Assembly (NCBI GenBank): GCA_031259095.1
Contig: JAIRLW010000626.1
Span: forward strand, 1 to 6,724
Direction of reading: 5' to 3'
Length of the DNA stretch: 6,724 nt
Source of the DNA: Planctomycetaceae bacterium
GTDB lineage: Bacteria; Planctomycetota; Planctomycetia; Pirellulales; Thermoguttaceae
Numbering within the stretch: the first letter of the stretch is position 1; every line of letters begins with the position of its first letter. A program made the position numbers and the translations under genes. The notes under the pieces were generated by a model that made no database searches, had not been told where the DNA came from, and saw only the letters and a list, made by a program, of their open reading frames with translations. This document shows positions 1-6,157 of the stretch, one piece after another.

Positions 1-125
1 TCTTGACTCCGTTTAATTTTGGTATCTTCAAAATCGGCAGAATTTTTTTTAGGCGGATATTCCCGTTTTAAAATATCGCAAACCTTTTTATTCCAATCTC
101 CAAGTAAAGGAAATATATCTTCCAT
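1..125 (-). CDS. Unrecognised protein downstream of moxR, N-terminal part only (runs off the window)
   Basis: An open frame starts at ATG 125-123 and stays open for 41 codons to the edge of the window. It is preceded by a Shine-Dalgarno-like AAGAGGT (131-137) five bases before the start, which supports this start. The visible peptide begins MEDIFPLLGDWNKKVCDILK and continues with a lysine-rich, strongly charged stretch; there is no signal peptide or membrane segment in this part. It lies 16 bases after the moxR stop, so the two are probably one operon. MoxR genes are often followed by a DUF58/von Willebrand partner, but the visible residues do not resemble the start of one that I know. I do not recognise the family and assign no function. 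Confidence 0.6.
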   Translation of the reverse strand, partial: MEDIFPLLGDWNKKVCDILKREYPPKKNSADFEDTKIKRSQ

Positions 126-141
126 GTTCTACCTCTTGTGA

Positions 142-1233
142 TCATTTTTGATTGGTCATATTGTCGGTGTTTTTTTCAAATTTTTCGATGGGCGGAGTTG
201 GTAATTCTTTCACAAGTCGATTGATAATATCTTCGTTGGTCATTCCTTCGGCTTGCGCTTGAAAATTCGTACTGATTCGATGCCGTAACACCGGAATCGC
301 ACACGCCCGAATGTCATCAATTGCCACCGAAAACCGTCCTTCCATTGCGGCAAGAGCTTTTCCGCCGTGAATCAGATATTGTCCCGCACGCGGTCCCGCT
401 CCCCAATCCACTAAATCCTGCACAAATTTCGGCGCCGATTCGTCACGCGGACGTGTTGCTCGAACAAGACGCGCAACATATTGAATAATATACTGACTTA
501 CCGCAACACTATTCACCAACTTTTGAAGATTAATAATCAATTTACCACTCAGAATTTTACGAATTTCCGTTCGTTCATTTCGAGTGGTTGTTGCTAAAAT
601 TTTTTCCTCTTCGGCAAGCGACGGATAATCAATCTTAATATTGAACATAAACCGGTCGAGTTGCGCTTCCGGTAACGGATAAGTTCCTTCCTGTTCAATC
701 GGATTTTGTGTTGCAATGGTGAAAAAAGGATCGGGTAATTGATAAGTTGTTTGACCAACGGTAACTTCCCGCTCTTGCATTGCCTGAAGTAATGCGGCTT
801 GAGTTTTCGGCGGAGTCCGGTTGATTTCGTCCGCCAGCAGAATATTGGTGAAAACCGGACCTTCAACGAAACGGAAATTACGTCGTCCGTTTTCGTCTTC
901 GTCGAGAACCGTTGTTCCGGTAATATCCGAAGGCATTAAGTCCGGCGTAAACTGAATTCGTTTAAATTCAATATCGAGAATTTGCGAAATCGTACTCACC
1001 ATTAACGTTTTCGCCAAACCGGGAACGCCTTCCAAAAGACAATGTCCGCGCGTAAAAATTGCGGCGAAAATTTGTTGAATGACTGGAGTTTGACCGATAA
1101 TGATTTTTCCGAGTTCTTCCTGCATCAGACGACAATGTTGCCCAAATTCTTGCAACACATCGCCGAGATTTCGCGTTTTAGACGGCGTAACAGGCGGACT
1201 GGAAGACGGCGGCGCCGGTTGTTTTTCTGTCAT
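142..1233 (-). CDS. MoxR-family AAA+ ATPase
   Basis: A 363-residue cytoplasmic AAA+ ATPase of the MoxR group; these act as chaperone-like ATPases that activate or assemble partner proteins, often with von Willebrand-domain proteins. Visible motifs in order are: a proline/serine-rich N-terminus (about 1-20), Walker A GVPGLAKT (69-76), Walker B ILLADEIN (131-138), sensor-1 TQN (175-177), the EAQLDRF segment with a probable arginine finger (189-195), and GPRAGQ (280-285), the sensor-2 region in the lid domain. All catalytic positions look intact and the length is usual (about 320-370). The start is the first ATG (MTEKQPAPP); an in-frame TTG at 1305-1303 would add 24 unconserved residues and is rejected. 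No good Shine-Dalgarno is seen before the ATG. A partial gene follows 16 bases downstream. The specific MoxR subfamily and client cannot be told from here. Confidence 0.93.
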   Translation of the reverse strand: MTEKQPAPPSSSPPVTPSKTRNLGDVLQEFGQHCRLMQEELGKIIIGQTPVIQQIFAAIFTRGHCLLEGVPGLAKTLMVSTISQILDIEFKRIQFTPDLMPSDITGTTVLDEDENGRRNFRFVEGPVFTNILLADEINRTPPKTQAALLQAMQEREVTVGQTTYQLPDPFFTIATQNPIEQEGTYPLPEAQLDRFMFNIKIDYPSLAEEEKILATTTRNERTEIRKILSGKLIINLQKLVNSVAVSQYIIQYVARLVRATRPRDESAPKFVQDLVDWGAGPRAGQYLIHGGKALAAMEGRFSVAIDDIRACAIPVLRHRISTNFQAQAEGMTNEDIINRLVKELPTPPIEKFEKNTDNMTNQK

Positions 1234-1276
1234 GGGAAAATTAAAGTTGCGGATTTTGTAAAGAATTAAGATAACA

Positions 1277-1305
1277 AATTTATAAGGTAAGCAATGTCTT
1301 GCCAA
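1277..1305 (-). promoter_or_regulatory. Candidate sigma-70-type promoter for moxR
   Basis: On the minus strand TTGGCA (1305-1300, five of six to TTGACA) is followed after 17 bases by TAAATT (1282-1277, four of six); an overlapping TATAAA (1284-1279) gives a 15-base spacer. It lies in the 137-base gap between the nuclease stop and the moxR start and would give a leader of about 40 bases. The region is AT-rich, so chance matches are likely; this is inference. Confidence 0.3.
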
Positions 1306-1370
1306 AACAACATGTTGATGTATTGATCGATTGGCATTCTGTTTATGGACGGAAATCAGATGCCCAATTA

Positions 1371-2183
1371 CTAATTTATGTTTTCTATTGAATTATAGGT
1401 TTTTATTTCATCTAATGACAAATCGGAATATTCAACAAGTTTATAATGTTTTTCCGCAATCTTTTTGACTTCATCATCAATCAATTTAAATTCAAAGATT
1501 GCTATTACATTATCTGACATAAATTGGGATGCAATAGCACGAACAATTAGTTCAGAGAATTTGTGTTCACATAGTTTTATATCTTGTTCTATTTGTACAA
1601 TTCCAAGTTTGTCAGAACCACTTTTCGCCTGTACCGGAAAAATATATTGTTTACCATTTTTGTCTATACCAACGTAAATTTCATCAGTTTCCACTTGTCC
1701 AATTTCTGGAACAGTTGTTCTTAAATGATTTTGCAACGAATAACAAGTTACGCCGGTAAATATATCTAATAGTCGATTGTACCTTATTTTTGTTAATAGT
1801 GCCTGTTCATCATTCAAAGCATATTTTCCAACAATACCTGGAGTAGCGTCTGGGATTTTTATTTCAACAAGCATTTCATCGGGAATAATTCTCGAATGAC
1901 TAACAAGTTTAAAAACATACTTTGCCCTTCCAACATTTTTTATTATCCATTCCGTACCTTCAGAGGCTAATGAAATTATTGATGAAGGCAAAGAAGTTCT
2001 GTATTTGAATGAGTAGATTATATCTCCCAGATTTAAGGGAAGGGTAATTTTTAATTCCTCTGCCTTTTTTATTAAATCGGGACGCTCAAAATATACTTCC
2101 TGATCTCCATCATTGTATTTGTCAAAAAATATTGACTCAATAAGTTTTGAATACCTGTTTAATTCATTATCAGCTGTCGTCAT
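1371..2183 (-). CDS. Putative type II restriction endonuclease (PD-(D/E)xK-like, Q-x-K variant)
   Basis: A 270-residue soluble protein directly downstream of a DNA methyltransferase. The best motif evidence is near the C-terminus: ETDEIYVG (165-172) followed by a strand YIFPVQAKSG (180-189), i.e. an acidic residue (D167 or E165) about 17-20 residues before Q185-x-K187. That fits the PD-(D/E)xK nuclease core with Q in place of D/E. The following KLGIVQIEQDI (192-202) would be the helix after the core. The N-terminal 160 residues carry no motif I recognise and may bind DNA. The start ATG (2183-2181) has AGAGGA (2199-2194) ten bases upstream, overlapping the methyltransferase stop. The gap between the genes is 15 bases, so they are almost certainly co-transcribed, and the partner is the main reason to call it a restriction enzyme. 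The gene is AT-rich compared with moxR and thiC. Another DNA-acting nuclease role is possible; the target is unknown. Confidence 0.72.
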   Translation of the reverse strand: MTTADNELNRYSKLIESIFFDKYNDGDQEVYFERPDLIKKAEELKITLPLNLGDIIYSFKYRTSLPSSIISLASEGTEWIIKNVGRAKYVFKLVSHSRIIPDEMLVEIKIPDATPGIVGKYALNDEQALLTKIRYNRLLDIFTGVTCYSLQNHLRTTVPEIGQVETDEIYVGIDKNGKQYIFPVQAKSGSDKLGIVQIEQDIKLCEHKFSELIVRAIASQFMSDNVIAIFEFKLIDDEVKKIAEKHYKLVEYSDLSLDEIKTYNSIENIN

Positions 2184-2198
2184 ATTTTTGGTTTCCTC

Positions 2199-3455
2199 TT
2201 AACTATTTCTAAGAACAACAACTTCCTCATTTAAGTATTTTCCGCTGGTTGTTGATAATCGAGTTCTAAAAACATCTATTGTATCAACTTTATATCCTAT
2301 GTCTTCTGCAATTTCCGCCAATATACTTCCGGTATTAATTAAAATTTGAAAATAGGACGCCTGATCACCGACAACGTAGGCTAAATAGGCATTATGATTT
2401 AAATATTCTTTTAGGCTTATCAAATGACGATATATTCCGCCAAAATATAATTCTACAACTCTATAATAATATCGTTCAAATCCTGATGTTTTACCTAATT
2501 CAATACGTTTATTTTCTATTTTTTTTGCGAGATTCATTATCCTTTTGTTATTCTTGACATATTTTTCATCATTATCTGATACATAAATATTCCTAGTATT
2601 TGATCGAAGAAGATTTTTTTTGTATTTTCTCAAATCTTCTTTGTTATTAATATAACCAAGTATGACCGATTCGAGTCTTGTTGTACGTGTATAATCTTTC
2701 TCATTGGGATACGGCGGAGAGGTAAAAACAATATCTACTTTTCCATTCAAATTAACATTTCTGGAATCCGCAAAAAAGACTTCCCCGTATGTATTTTCCT
2801 TTTCCTTAAATAAAGCAATATCTTTCGCGATGGAAACAACTTCTCTTAACCATAAATCGACAACATCAACATCATCTTTTTTCTTTCGCGCAACCCCAAC
2901 TTCCGGTCCAAAATGTAAATTACTGTACGAATTGACTAGTTGTTTTGCAAACGCTAATCTTAAATGATTGTAATTTTTATTCTCTTTATATTCATTAATT
3001 ACTTCTAACAACATGAGAGCTTTATGCAAAGGCAGAGGACTAATCGAATTTTTTATGAGTAGTTTTTCCTGCTCATGAGTTAACTTTAAGTAGTTTCCTT
3101 TATGTTTTTGTATCTTTGAACTTGCCTTTTTTTCAATATTTTTAGCAATTTCAATAATTTCATCAGGTTCTATCATCCAATTTATTTTAACTTGTGATGA
3201 TAATAATGCCATGGGATTTGCCTCGAATCCAATAGAAGGAATACCATTTTTTTTGCATTCTACTAAAGTTGTTCCGGTACCGCAAAATGGATCTAAAACC
3301 AACGTATCTTTTGAAGCATTAAATTTATTTAAATAATTTTTTACCAAATGCGGCGGAAAAGACAATACAAACCTATACCAATTATGTATATTTGTATCAA
3401 GGTGAAAAAGCTTATTGCTTTCCATTTTTGGTTCTAACCGGATAACGTAGGACAA
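2199..3455 (-). CDS. DNA methyltransferase (N6-adenine/N4-cytosine type) of an R-M system
   Basis: A 418-residue S-adenosylmethionine-dependent DNA methyltransferase, the protective partner of the nuclease encoded just downstream. The SAM-binding motif I is DPFCGTGTT (55-63) followed by an acidic strand end GFEANP (76-81); the catalytic motif IV is TSPPY (245-249). The SPPY form is most often seen in N4-cytosine enzymes, although adenine modification cannot be excluded. Motif I comes before motif IV with about 180 residues between them, room for a target-recognition region or helical insert; many enzymes with TSPPY have the opposite order. The start is TTG (3455-3453): AAGGAG lies seven bases before it, while the ATG ten codons further in has no Shine-Dalgarno. 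A weak -10-like TAAAAT (minus strand, 3509-3504) lies about 50 bases upstream. The gene is clearly more AT-rich than moxR and thiC, as expected of a transferred R-M module. No controller (C) protein gene is seen. Confidence 0.9.
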   Translation of the reverse strand: MSYVIRLEPKMESNKLFHLDTNIHNWYRFVLSFPPHLVKNYLNKFNASKDTLVLDPFCGTGTTLVECKKNGIPSIGFEANPMALLSSQVKINWMIEPDEIIEIAKNIEKKASSKIQKHKGNYLKLTHEQEKLLIKNSISPLPLHKALMLLEVINEYKENKNYNHLRLAFAKQLVNSYSNLHFGPEVGVARKKKDDVDVVDLWLREVVSIAKDIALFKEKENTYGEVFFADSRNVNLNGKVDIVFTSPPYPNEKDYTRTTRLESVILGYINNKEDLRKYKKNLLRSNTRNIYVSDNDEKYVKNNKRIMNLAKKIENKRIELGKTSGFERYYYRVVELYFGGIYRHLISLKEYLNHNAYLAYVVGDQASYFQILINTGSILAEIAEDIGYKVDTIDVFRTRLSTTSGKYLNEEVVVLRNS

Positions 3456-3462
3456 CCTAAAA

Positions 3463-3468
3463 CTCCTT
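3463..3468 (-). promoter_or_regulatory. Shine-Dalgarno AAGGAG that supports the TTG start of the methyltransferase
   Basis: AAGGAG on the minus strand lies seven bases before TTG 3455. No comparable site precedes the next in-frame ATG (3425-3423), so the TTG is the more likely initiation codon. Confidence 0.7.
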
Positions 3469-3601
3469 AATTTGTAATATTTTAGTGGAATATTTATTTT
3501 TCGATTTTAACCCTGCTTACGAAAATAACACCGAAATCTTACCATTTGTCATTAAATTAAAAAAATAAATTTATGACTGCAAGAAGTATAGATTACCAAT
3601 T

Positions 3602-4930
3602 TTATTTCTTCTGTTTTAGTAATCTTAATTCTTGCGTTGTTTTCATCGCGCAGAATTTCGGACCGCACATGGTACAATATTTTTCGTTTTCACCGTTTTG
3701 GTTTTGGCAAACGTTATTATTTTGGGCAACATTTTTTCGTGATTGTTCATAATACTCTTTTGCGCGTTCAGGGTCAAGTGAAAGCCGAAACTGTTCTTGC
3801 CAGTCGAACGCGAATCTTGCGCGTGACATTTCGTCGTCGCGTTCTCTAGCGTGCGGACGTTTTCGGGCAACGTCGGCGGCGTGAGCGGCGATTTTATACG
3901 CAATCACCCCTTGTCGTACATCTTCTATATTCGGCAGACCGAGATGTTCTTTGGGAGTTACATAACAAAGCATTGCCGCGCCGTGGAATGCGGCAAGAGT
4001 TGCGCCGATGGCGCTGGTGATATGATCGTAACCGGGGGCAATATCGCAAACAACCGGACCAAGAACATAAAACGGCGCACCATGACAAACATCGATTTGT
4101 CGTTTGATATTCATTTCGATTTGATCGAGCGGGACATGCCCGGGACCTTCGATCATAACTTGGCAACCGATTTCCCACGCCCGCACCGCGAGTTGTCCCA
4201 TGACCTCAAGTTCTCCGAATTGCGCCGCGTCGGACGCATCATACAAACAACCCGGACGCAACCCGTCGCCGATACTCCAACACACATCGTATTCTTTCAT
4301 GATTTCGCAAAGAGTGTCAAAATGTTCATAAAACGGATTTTCACGTTTATGGGCGACCATCCATTTTGCGGTTAAACTTCCGCCGCGTGAAACAATTCCA
4401 GCCAAACGCTGATTGGTCAAGGGTAAATGTTTTTGCAACAAAGCGGCGTGAATGGTCATATAATCGACGCCTTGTTTTGCCTGATGTTCTACTGCGTCGA
4501 GAAAATTTTGGGGAGTCATATCGAGAATATCATCGAGTTGCTCACAGACCTGATAAAGCGGAACCGTTCCAACCGGAACCGTAACTTCATTGATAATCCG
4601 TTGCCGTAACAAATCGATTTCCGAACCGGTTGACAAATCCATAACGGTATCGGCGCCGTATTGGACGGCATATTGAACTTTGGCGATTTCGCACTGGGAA
4701 TCGCTGGTGAGCGCGGAATTTCCAAGATTGGCGTTAATTTTGGTACGCAACGCGATTCCGATACCGATTGGTTGAAGTTTTTTTGCCCGATGAATTTTAT
4801 TTGCCGGAATAACGAGTCGTCCTGCGGCGATTTCTGCACAAATCAATTCCGGTTCCAGAAATTCCTGTTCCGCAACAATAATCATTTCCGGCGTAATATG
4901 TCCGCTTTTGGCTTCGAGATATTGGGTCAT
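3602..4930 (-). CDS. thiC: Phosphomethylpyrimidine synthase ThiC (HMP-P synthase)
   Basis: ThiC is a non-canonical radical-SAM enzyme that rearranges 5-aminoimidazole ribotide into 4-amino-5-hydroxymethyl-2-methylpyrimidine phosphate, the pyrimidine half of thiamine, in the cytosol. The 442-residue product has the family signatures in order: IPANKIH (41-47), [10 protein letters not shown] (64-73), TVMDLSTG (95-102), SRGGS (181-185), SIGDGLRPG (219-227), EGPGHVP (261-267), [14 protein letters not shown] (291-304), TPKEHLGLP (325-333) and the C-terminal CTMCGPKFC (419-427), the CX2CX4C ligands of the 4Fe-4S cluster. The length fits the short form that lacks the extra N-terminal domain. A brief asparagine-rich insert (about 399-416) precedes the cluster motif. 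The start is ATG 4930-4928, giving the typical MTQYLEA opening; it overlaps the upstream membrane-protein stop as ATGA, so translation may be coupled. An in-frame upstream TTG (5005) is rejected. I see no TPP riboswitch in the upstream region. Confidence 0.98.
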   Translation of the reverse strand: MTQYLEAKSGHITPEMIIVAEQEFLEPELICAEIAAGRLVIPANKIHRAKKLQPIGIGIALRTKINANLGNSALTSDSQCEIAKVQYAVQYGADTVMDLSTGSEIDLLRQRIINEVTVPVGTVPLYQVCEQLDDILDMTPQNFLDAVEHQAKQGVDYMTIHAALLQKHLPLTNQRLAGIVSRGGSLTAKWMVAHKRENPFYEHFDTLCEIMKEYDVCWSIGDGLRPGCLYDASDAAQFGELEVMGQLAVRAWEIGCQVMIEGPGHVPLDQIEMNIKRQIDVCHGAPFYVLGPVVCDIAPGYDHITSAIGATLAAFHGAAMLCYVTPKEHLGLPNIEDVRQGVIAYKIAAHAADVARKRPHARERDDEMSRARFAFDWQEQFRLSLDPERAKEYYEQSRKNVAQNNNVCQNQNGENEKYCTMCGPKFCAMKTTQELRLLKQKK

Positions 4931-5322
4931 TTTTTTCTTGTTAAGAGGGATTGGAAAATGTAAAAAGTTATCGAAATGATAAAAATGATAAATATTAGTA
5001 TCCAAAAATGGTAATCCATAGATACGAAAAGTCCCAAAAATGAACTACAGGCACAAACATAATAGAGCGATAATTTTGCATTGTCATCTTTTTTCTCTAA
5101 ATAAAAGACAACTTTTGCCCCTAAAATCATCACCGCGAAAGTAATCCAACGACCTTGCCATGAAGTAATCAGCGGCGCCGGAATTCCGAAACAATCAAAA
5201 AGGTGACGACATAATAATACCACAAGAACGATAAGATACGGAATGTAATCTCTTTCTTTTTCCGGTTTTTTTTCTGGTTGGTCGTCAACCGCAATTTTAT
5301 TGAGTTTTGGTAATTTCTGCAT
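4927..5322 (-). CDS. Small four-helix membrane protein coupled to thiC (unrecognised)
   Basis: A 131-residue protein with a charged, lysine/glutamate-rich N-terminus (about 1-25) and four hydrophobic stretches that fit membrane helices: about 26-46, 58-75, 84-102 and 106-127, ending in the positive tail TRKK. There is no cleavable signal peptide. I do not recognise a family and see no catalytic motif. The stop codon TGA shares bases with the thiC start (ATGA, 4930-4927), a classic sign of co-transcription and possible translational coupling. The context raises the idea of a role linked to thiamine or its precursors, but nothing in the residues shows this, and it is not one of the thiamine transporters I would recognise by sequence. 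The start ATG 5322-5320 has no clear Shine-Dalgarno. That it is a real gene rests on the overlap, the length and the regular hydrophobic pattern. Confidence 0.75.
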   Translation of the reverse strand: MQKLPKLNKIAVDDQPEKKPEKERDYIPYLIVLVVLLCRHLFDCFGIPAPLITSWQGRWITFAVMILGAKVVFYLEKKDDNAKLSLYYVCACSSFLGLFVSMDYHFWILIFIIFIISITFYIFQSLLTRKK

Positions 5323-5363
5323 GACATTTAACAGTTCGGTAAAGGTAAAAGTAGCAACTCATC

Positions 5364-5376
5364 GCGGCATAGCCGC
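5364..5376. repeat. Short perfect inverted repeat GCGGC-ATA-GCCGC
   Basis: Five G/C-only base pairs around a three-base spacer. It is bracketed by the direct repeat GCAACTCA (5354-5361 and 5375-5382). It lies 42-54 bases upstream of the membrane-protein start, so in the transcript it would be a hairpin in the leader. A function is not shown. Confidence 0.55.
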
Positions 5377-5387
5377 AACTCAAGGTA

Positions 5388-5407
5388 GGCGAAGCGATCC
5401 TTTCGCC
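5388..5407. repeat. Inverted repeat GGCGAA / TTCGCC
   Basis: A six-base stem (5388-5393 with 5402-5407) around an eight-base loop, directly beside the GCGGC hairpin and overlapping the first copy of the 13-mer TTTCGCCGAAGGG. The pair of hairpins looks like a REP-type intergenic element, but only other copies in the genome would prove that. Confidence 0.5.
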
Positions 5408-5413
5408 GAAGGG
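5401..5413 (+). repeat. Dispersed 13-mer TTTCGCCGAAGGG, copy 1
   Basis: Identical to 5689-5701. An AGGTAGG lies before both copies (5383-5389 here, 5677-5683 there), at different distances (11 and 5 bases). This suggests two diverged copies of one intergenic repeat rather than a chance 13-mer. Confidence 0.55.
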
Positions 5414-5444
5414 AGTACCAATGGAGTATTGATCTTGATTATTT

Positions 5445-5480
5445 GTCCCCTTAGTCTCTATCGTCCCTCATGTCCCTATA
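5445..5480. repeat. 9-bp tandem repeat, four imperfect copies
   Basis: Units GTCCCCTTA, GTCTCTATC, GTCCCTCAT and GTCCCTATA start at 5445, 5454, 5463 and 5472, exactly nine bases apart, with GTCYC fixed in all four. On the minus strand, the likely transcribed one, this is a repeated GRGAC. It lies about 120-160 bases upstream of the membrane protein. Confidence 0.6.
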
Positions 5481-5506
5481 AAATGTTTCATGAGAGACAA
5501 ACGATT

Positions 5507-5550
5507 CTTCATAAAACTCTGTGATTAACTTCATAAAACTCTGTGATTAA
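5507..5550. repeat. Perfect 22-bp tandem duplication
   Basis: Bases 5507-5528 (beginning CTTCATAAAACT) are repeated exactly and without a gap at 5529-5550. Two perfect adjacent copies suggest a recent slippage duplication. Confidence 0.9.
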
Positions 5551-5584
5551 AAATGAATAATGAAAAGTTCTCTATGATCGATTA

Positions 5585-5613
5585 AGCCTAATGCCAACAC
5601 GGTATTATGTCAA
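5585..5613 (-). promoter_or_regulatory. Candidate promoter for the membrane protein-thiC unit
   Basis: On the minus strand a perfect TTGACA (5613-5608) is followed after 17 bases by TAGGCT (5590-5585), which keeps the three most conserved -10 positions (TA...T). The start would lie near 5578, giving a leader of about 255 bases that contains all the short repeats. Match quality is moderate and no expression data support it. Confidence 0.3.
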
Positions 5614-5688
5614 TCCGTCTCTGGAGAATCTCACATAAATGACCAAAACAGATAGGCGACCTTTTGAATCATTGCGAGGTAGGTAATG

Positions 5689-5701
5689 TTTCGCCGAAGG
5701 G
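5689..5701 (+). repeat. Dispersed 13-mer TTTCGCCGAAGGG, copy 2
   Basis: Second exact copy of the 13-mer at 5401-5413, on the same strand and about 290 bases away. It is followed by GGGCTTTCACCC, itself a small possible hairpin (GGG/CCC). Confidence 0.55.
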
Positions 5702-5930
5702 CTTTCACCCACCGTCGCGCCGGTTAAGTCTTAACGGATTCCAATTTGGTTTGCCCATCATAAGTAGATGGCAATAGCAAAATTCGCAGGAGGGGATTGC
5801 CTGTTGATGTTTACTCCATACCAAAAGGTTTGTAACGATCTATTTTAATTCTTGTCATTATTCAGTGAACGTTGTCATGTATGTGTCAAAAAATTTCAAC
5901 AAACCTTATTTTTCCTAACAAAACGATCAG

Positions 5931-5970
5931 GAAACAAAAACAGGAACTCAATTCGATAATTGAGTTCCTG
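5931..5970 (-). terminator. Intrinsic terminator, minus strand (downstream of flgM)
   Basis: Bases 5941-5953 and 5958-5970 form a perfect 13-bp stem with a four-base loop. Reading on the minus strand the stem is followed directly by TTTTTGTTTC (5940-5931), the expected U-tract. In the plus direction the stem is followed by CGGGAGGG, so it acts only on minus-strand transcripts. The nearest upstream gene on that strand is flgM, whose stop lies about 190 bases before. Confidence 0.85.
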
Positions 5971-5971
5971 C

Positions 5972-6047
5972 GGGAGGGATACGCAGAGGAGAGTAACTGC
6001 GTATCAAAGTAAATGATGAATTAAAAGAAAAAATGGAACCGGAGGGG
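5972..6047 (-). ncRNA. Candidate small RNA or structured flgM 3'UTR with C/U-rich loops
   Basis: Directly before the terminator on the minus strand lies a perfect 9-bp stem (6005-5997 with 5986-5978) with a ten-base loop TTACTCTCCT. Three C/U-rich, unpaired or loop segments that are complementary to Shine-Dalgarno sequences are seen: CCCCTCC (6047-6041), CTCTCCT in the loop, and CCCTCCC (5978-5972) between the two hairpins. Hairpin, C-rich linker and terminator hairpin with U-tract is the build of many bacterial small RNAs. I could not identify a clear promoter, so it may instead be processed from the flgM transcript. No known RNA family is claimed, and the 5' end is a guess. Confidence 0.35.
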
Positions 6048-6157
6048 ATAGACGGTAGAATAAGTTACTTTTTTTAAACACTGTTTTCACCTAGTTAACT
6101 TGACACATTCGATTTCAAACGTTTATTTTTTAAGCATCGGCGTTGTTGATACGTTAA

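Larger units (their letters stand above)
5323..6157. other. 835-base intergenic region, repeat-rich, without a convincing protein gene
   Basis: No frame of convincing length, start and composition is seen on either strand. The left half (about 5354-5551) holds hairpins and two sets of short tandem repeats, listed separately. The middle (about 5640-5900) has one more copy of a 13-mer and no other structure I can name. The right part (5931-6075) holds the flgM-side terminator and a second hairpin. I found no tRNA cloverleaf, no CRISPR pattern and no recognisable transposase remnant. The minus-strand part next to 5323 must hold the leader of the membrane protein and thiC genes. Confidence 0.7.

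Noticed and set aside
1234..1305. 24-residue N-terminal extension of MoxR from a TTG codon
   Set aside because: The extension is not MoxR-like and its start overlaps the candidate promoter; the first ATG gives a normal length.
3456..3601. Terminator or controller-protein gene between thiC and the methyltransferase
   Set aside because: T-runs exist but without a GC-containing stem, and no small open frame with a ribosome site is present.
3851..4375. Long open frame (174 codons) on the plus strand antisense to thiC
   Set aside because: It lies wholly within thiC, whose family motifs are unmistakable, and its translation shows no domain-like pattern; it is a shadow of thiC codon usage.
4931..5005. 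25-residue N-terminal extension of ThiC from a TTG codon
   Set aside because: It would overlap the membrane-protein gene, lacks a ribosome site, and the standard ThiC opening begins at ATG 4930.
5300..5524. Plus-strand frame of 74 codons in the repeat region
   Set aside because: It spans the hairpins and the 9-bp tandem repeats, overlaps the membrane-protein start, has no Shine-Dalgarno, and its translation just mirrors the repeats.
6004..6081. Minus-strand 25-codon frame with a GTG start and AGGTG upstream
   Set aside because: Very short and hydrophobic, with a weak ribosome site, and it runs into the hairpin of the candidate RNA; no support for a real peptide.
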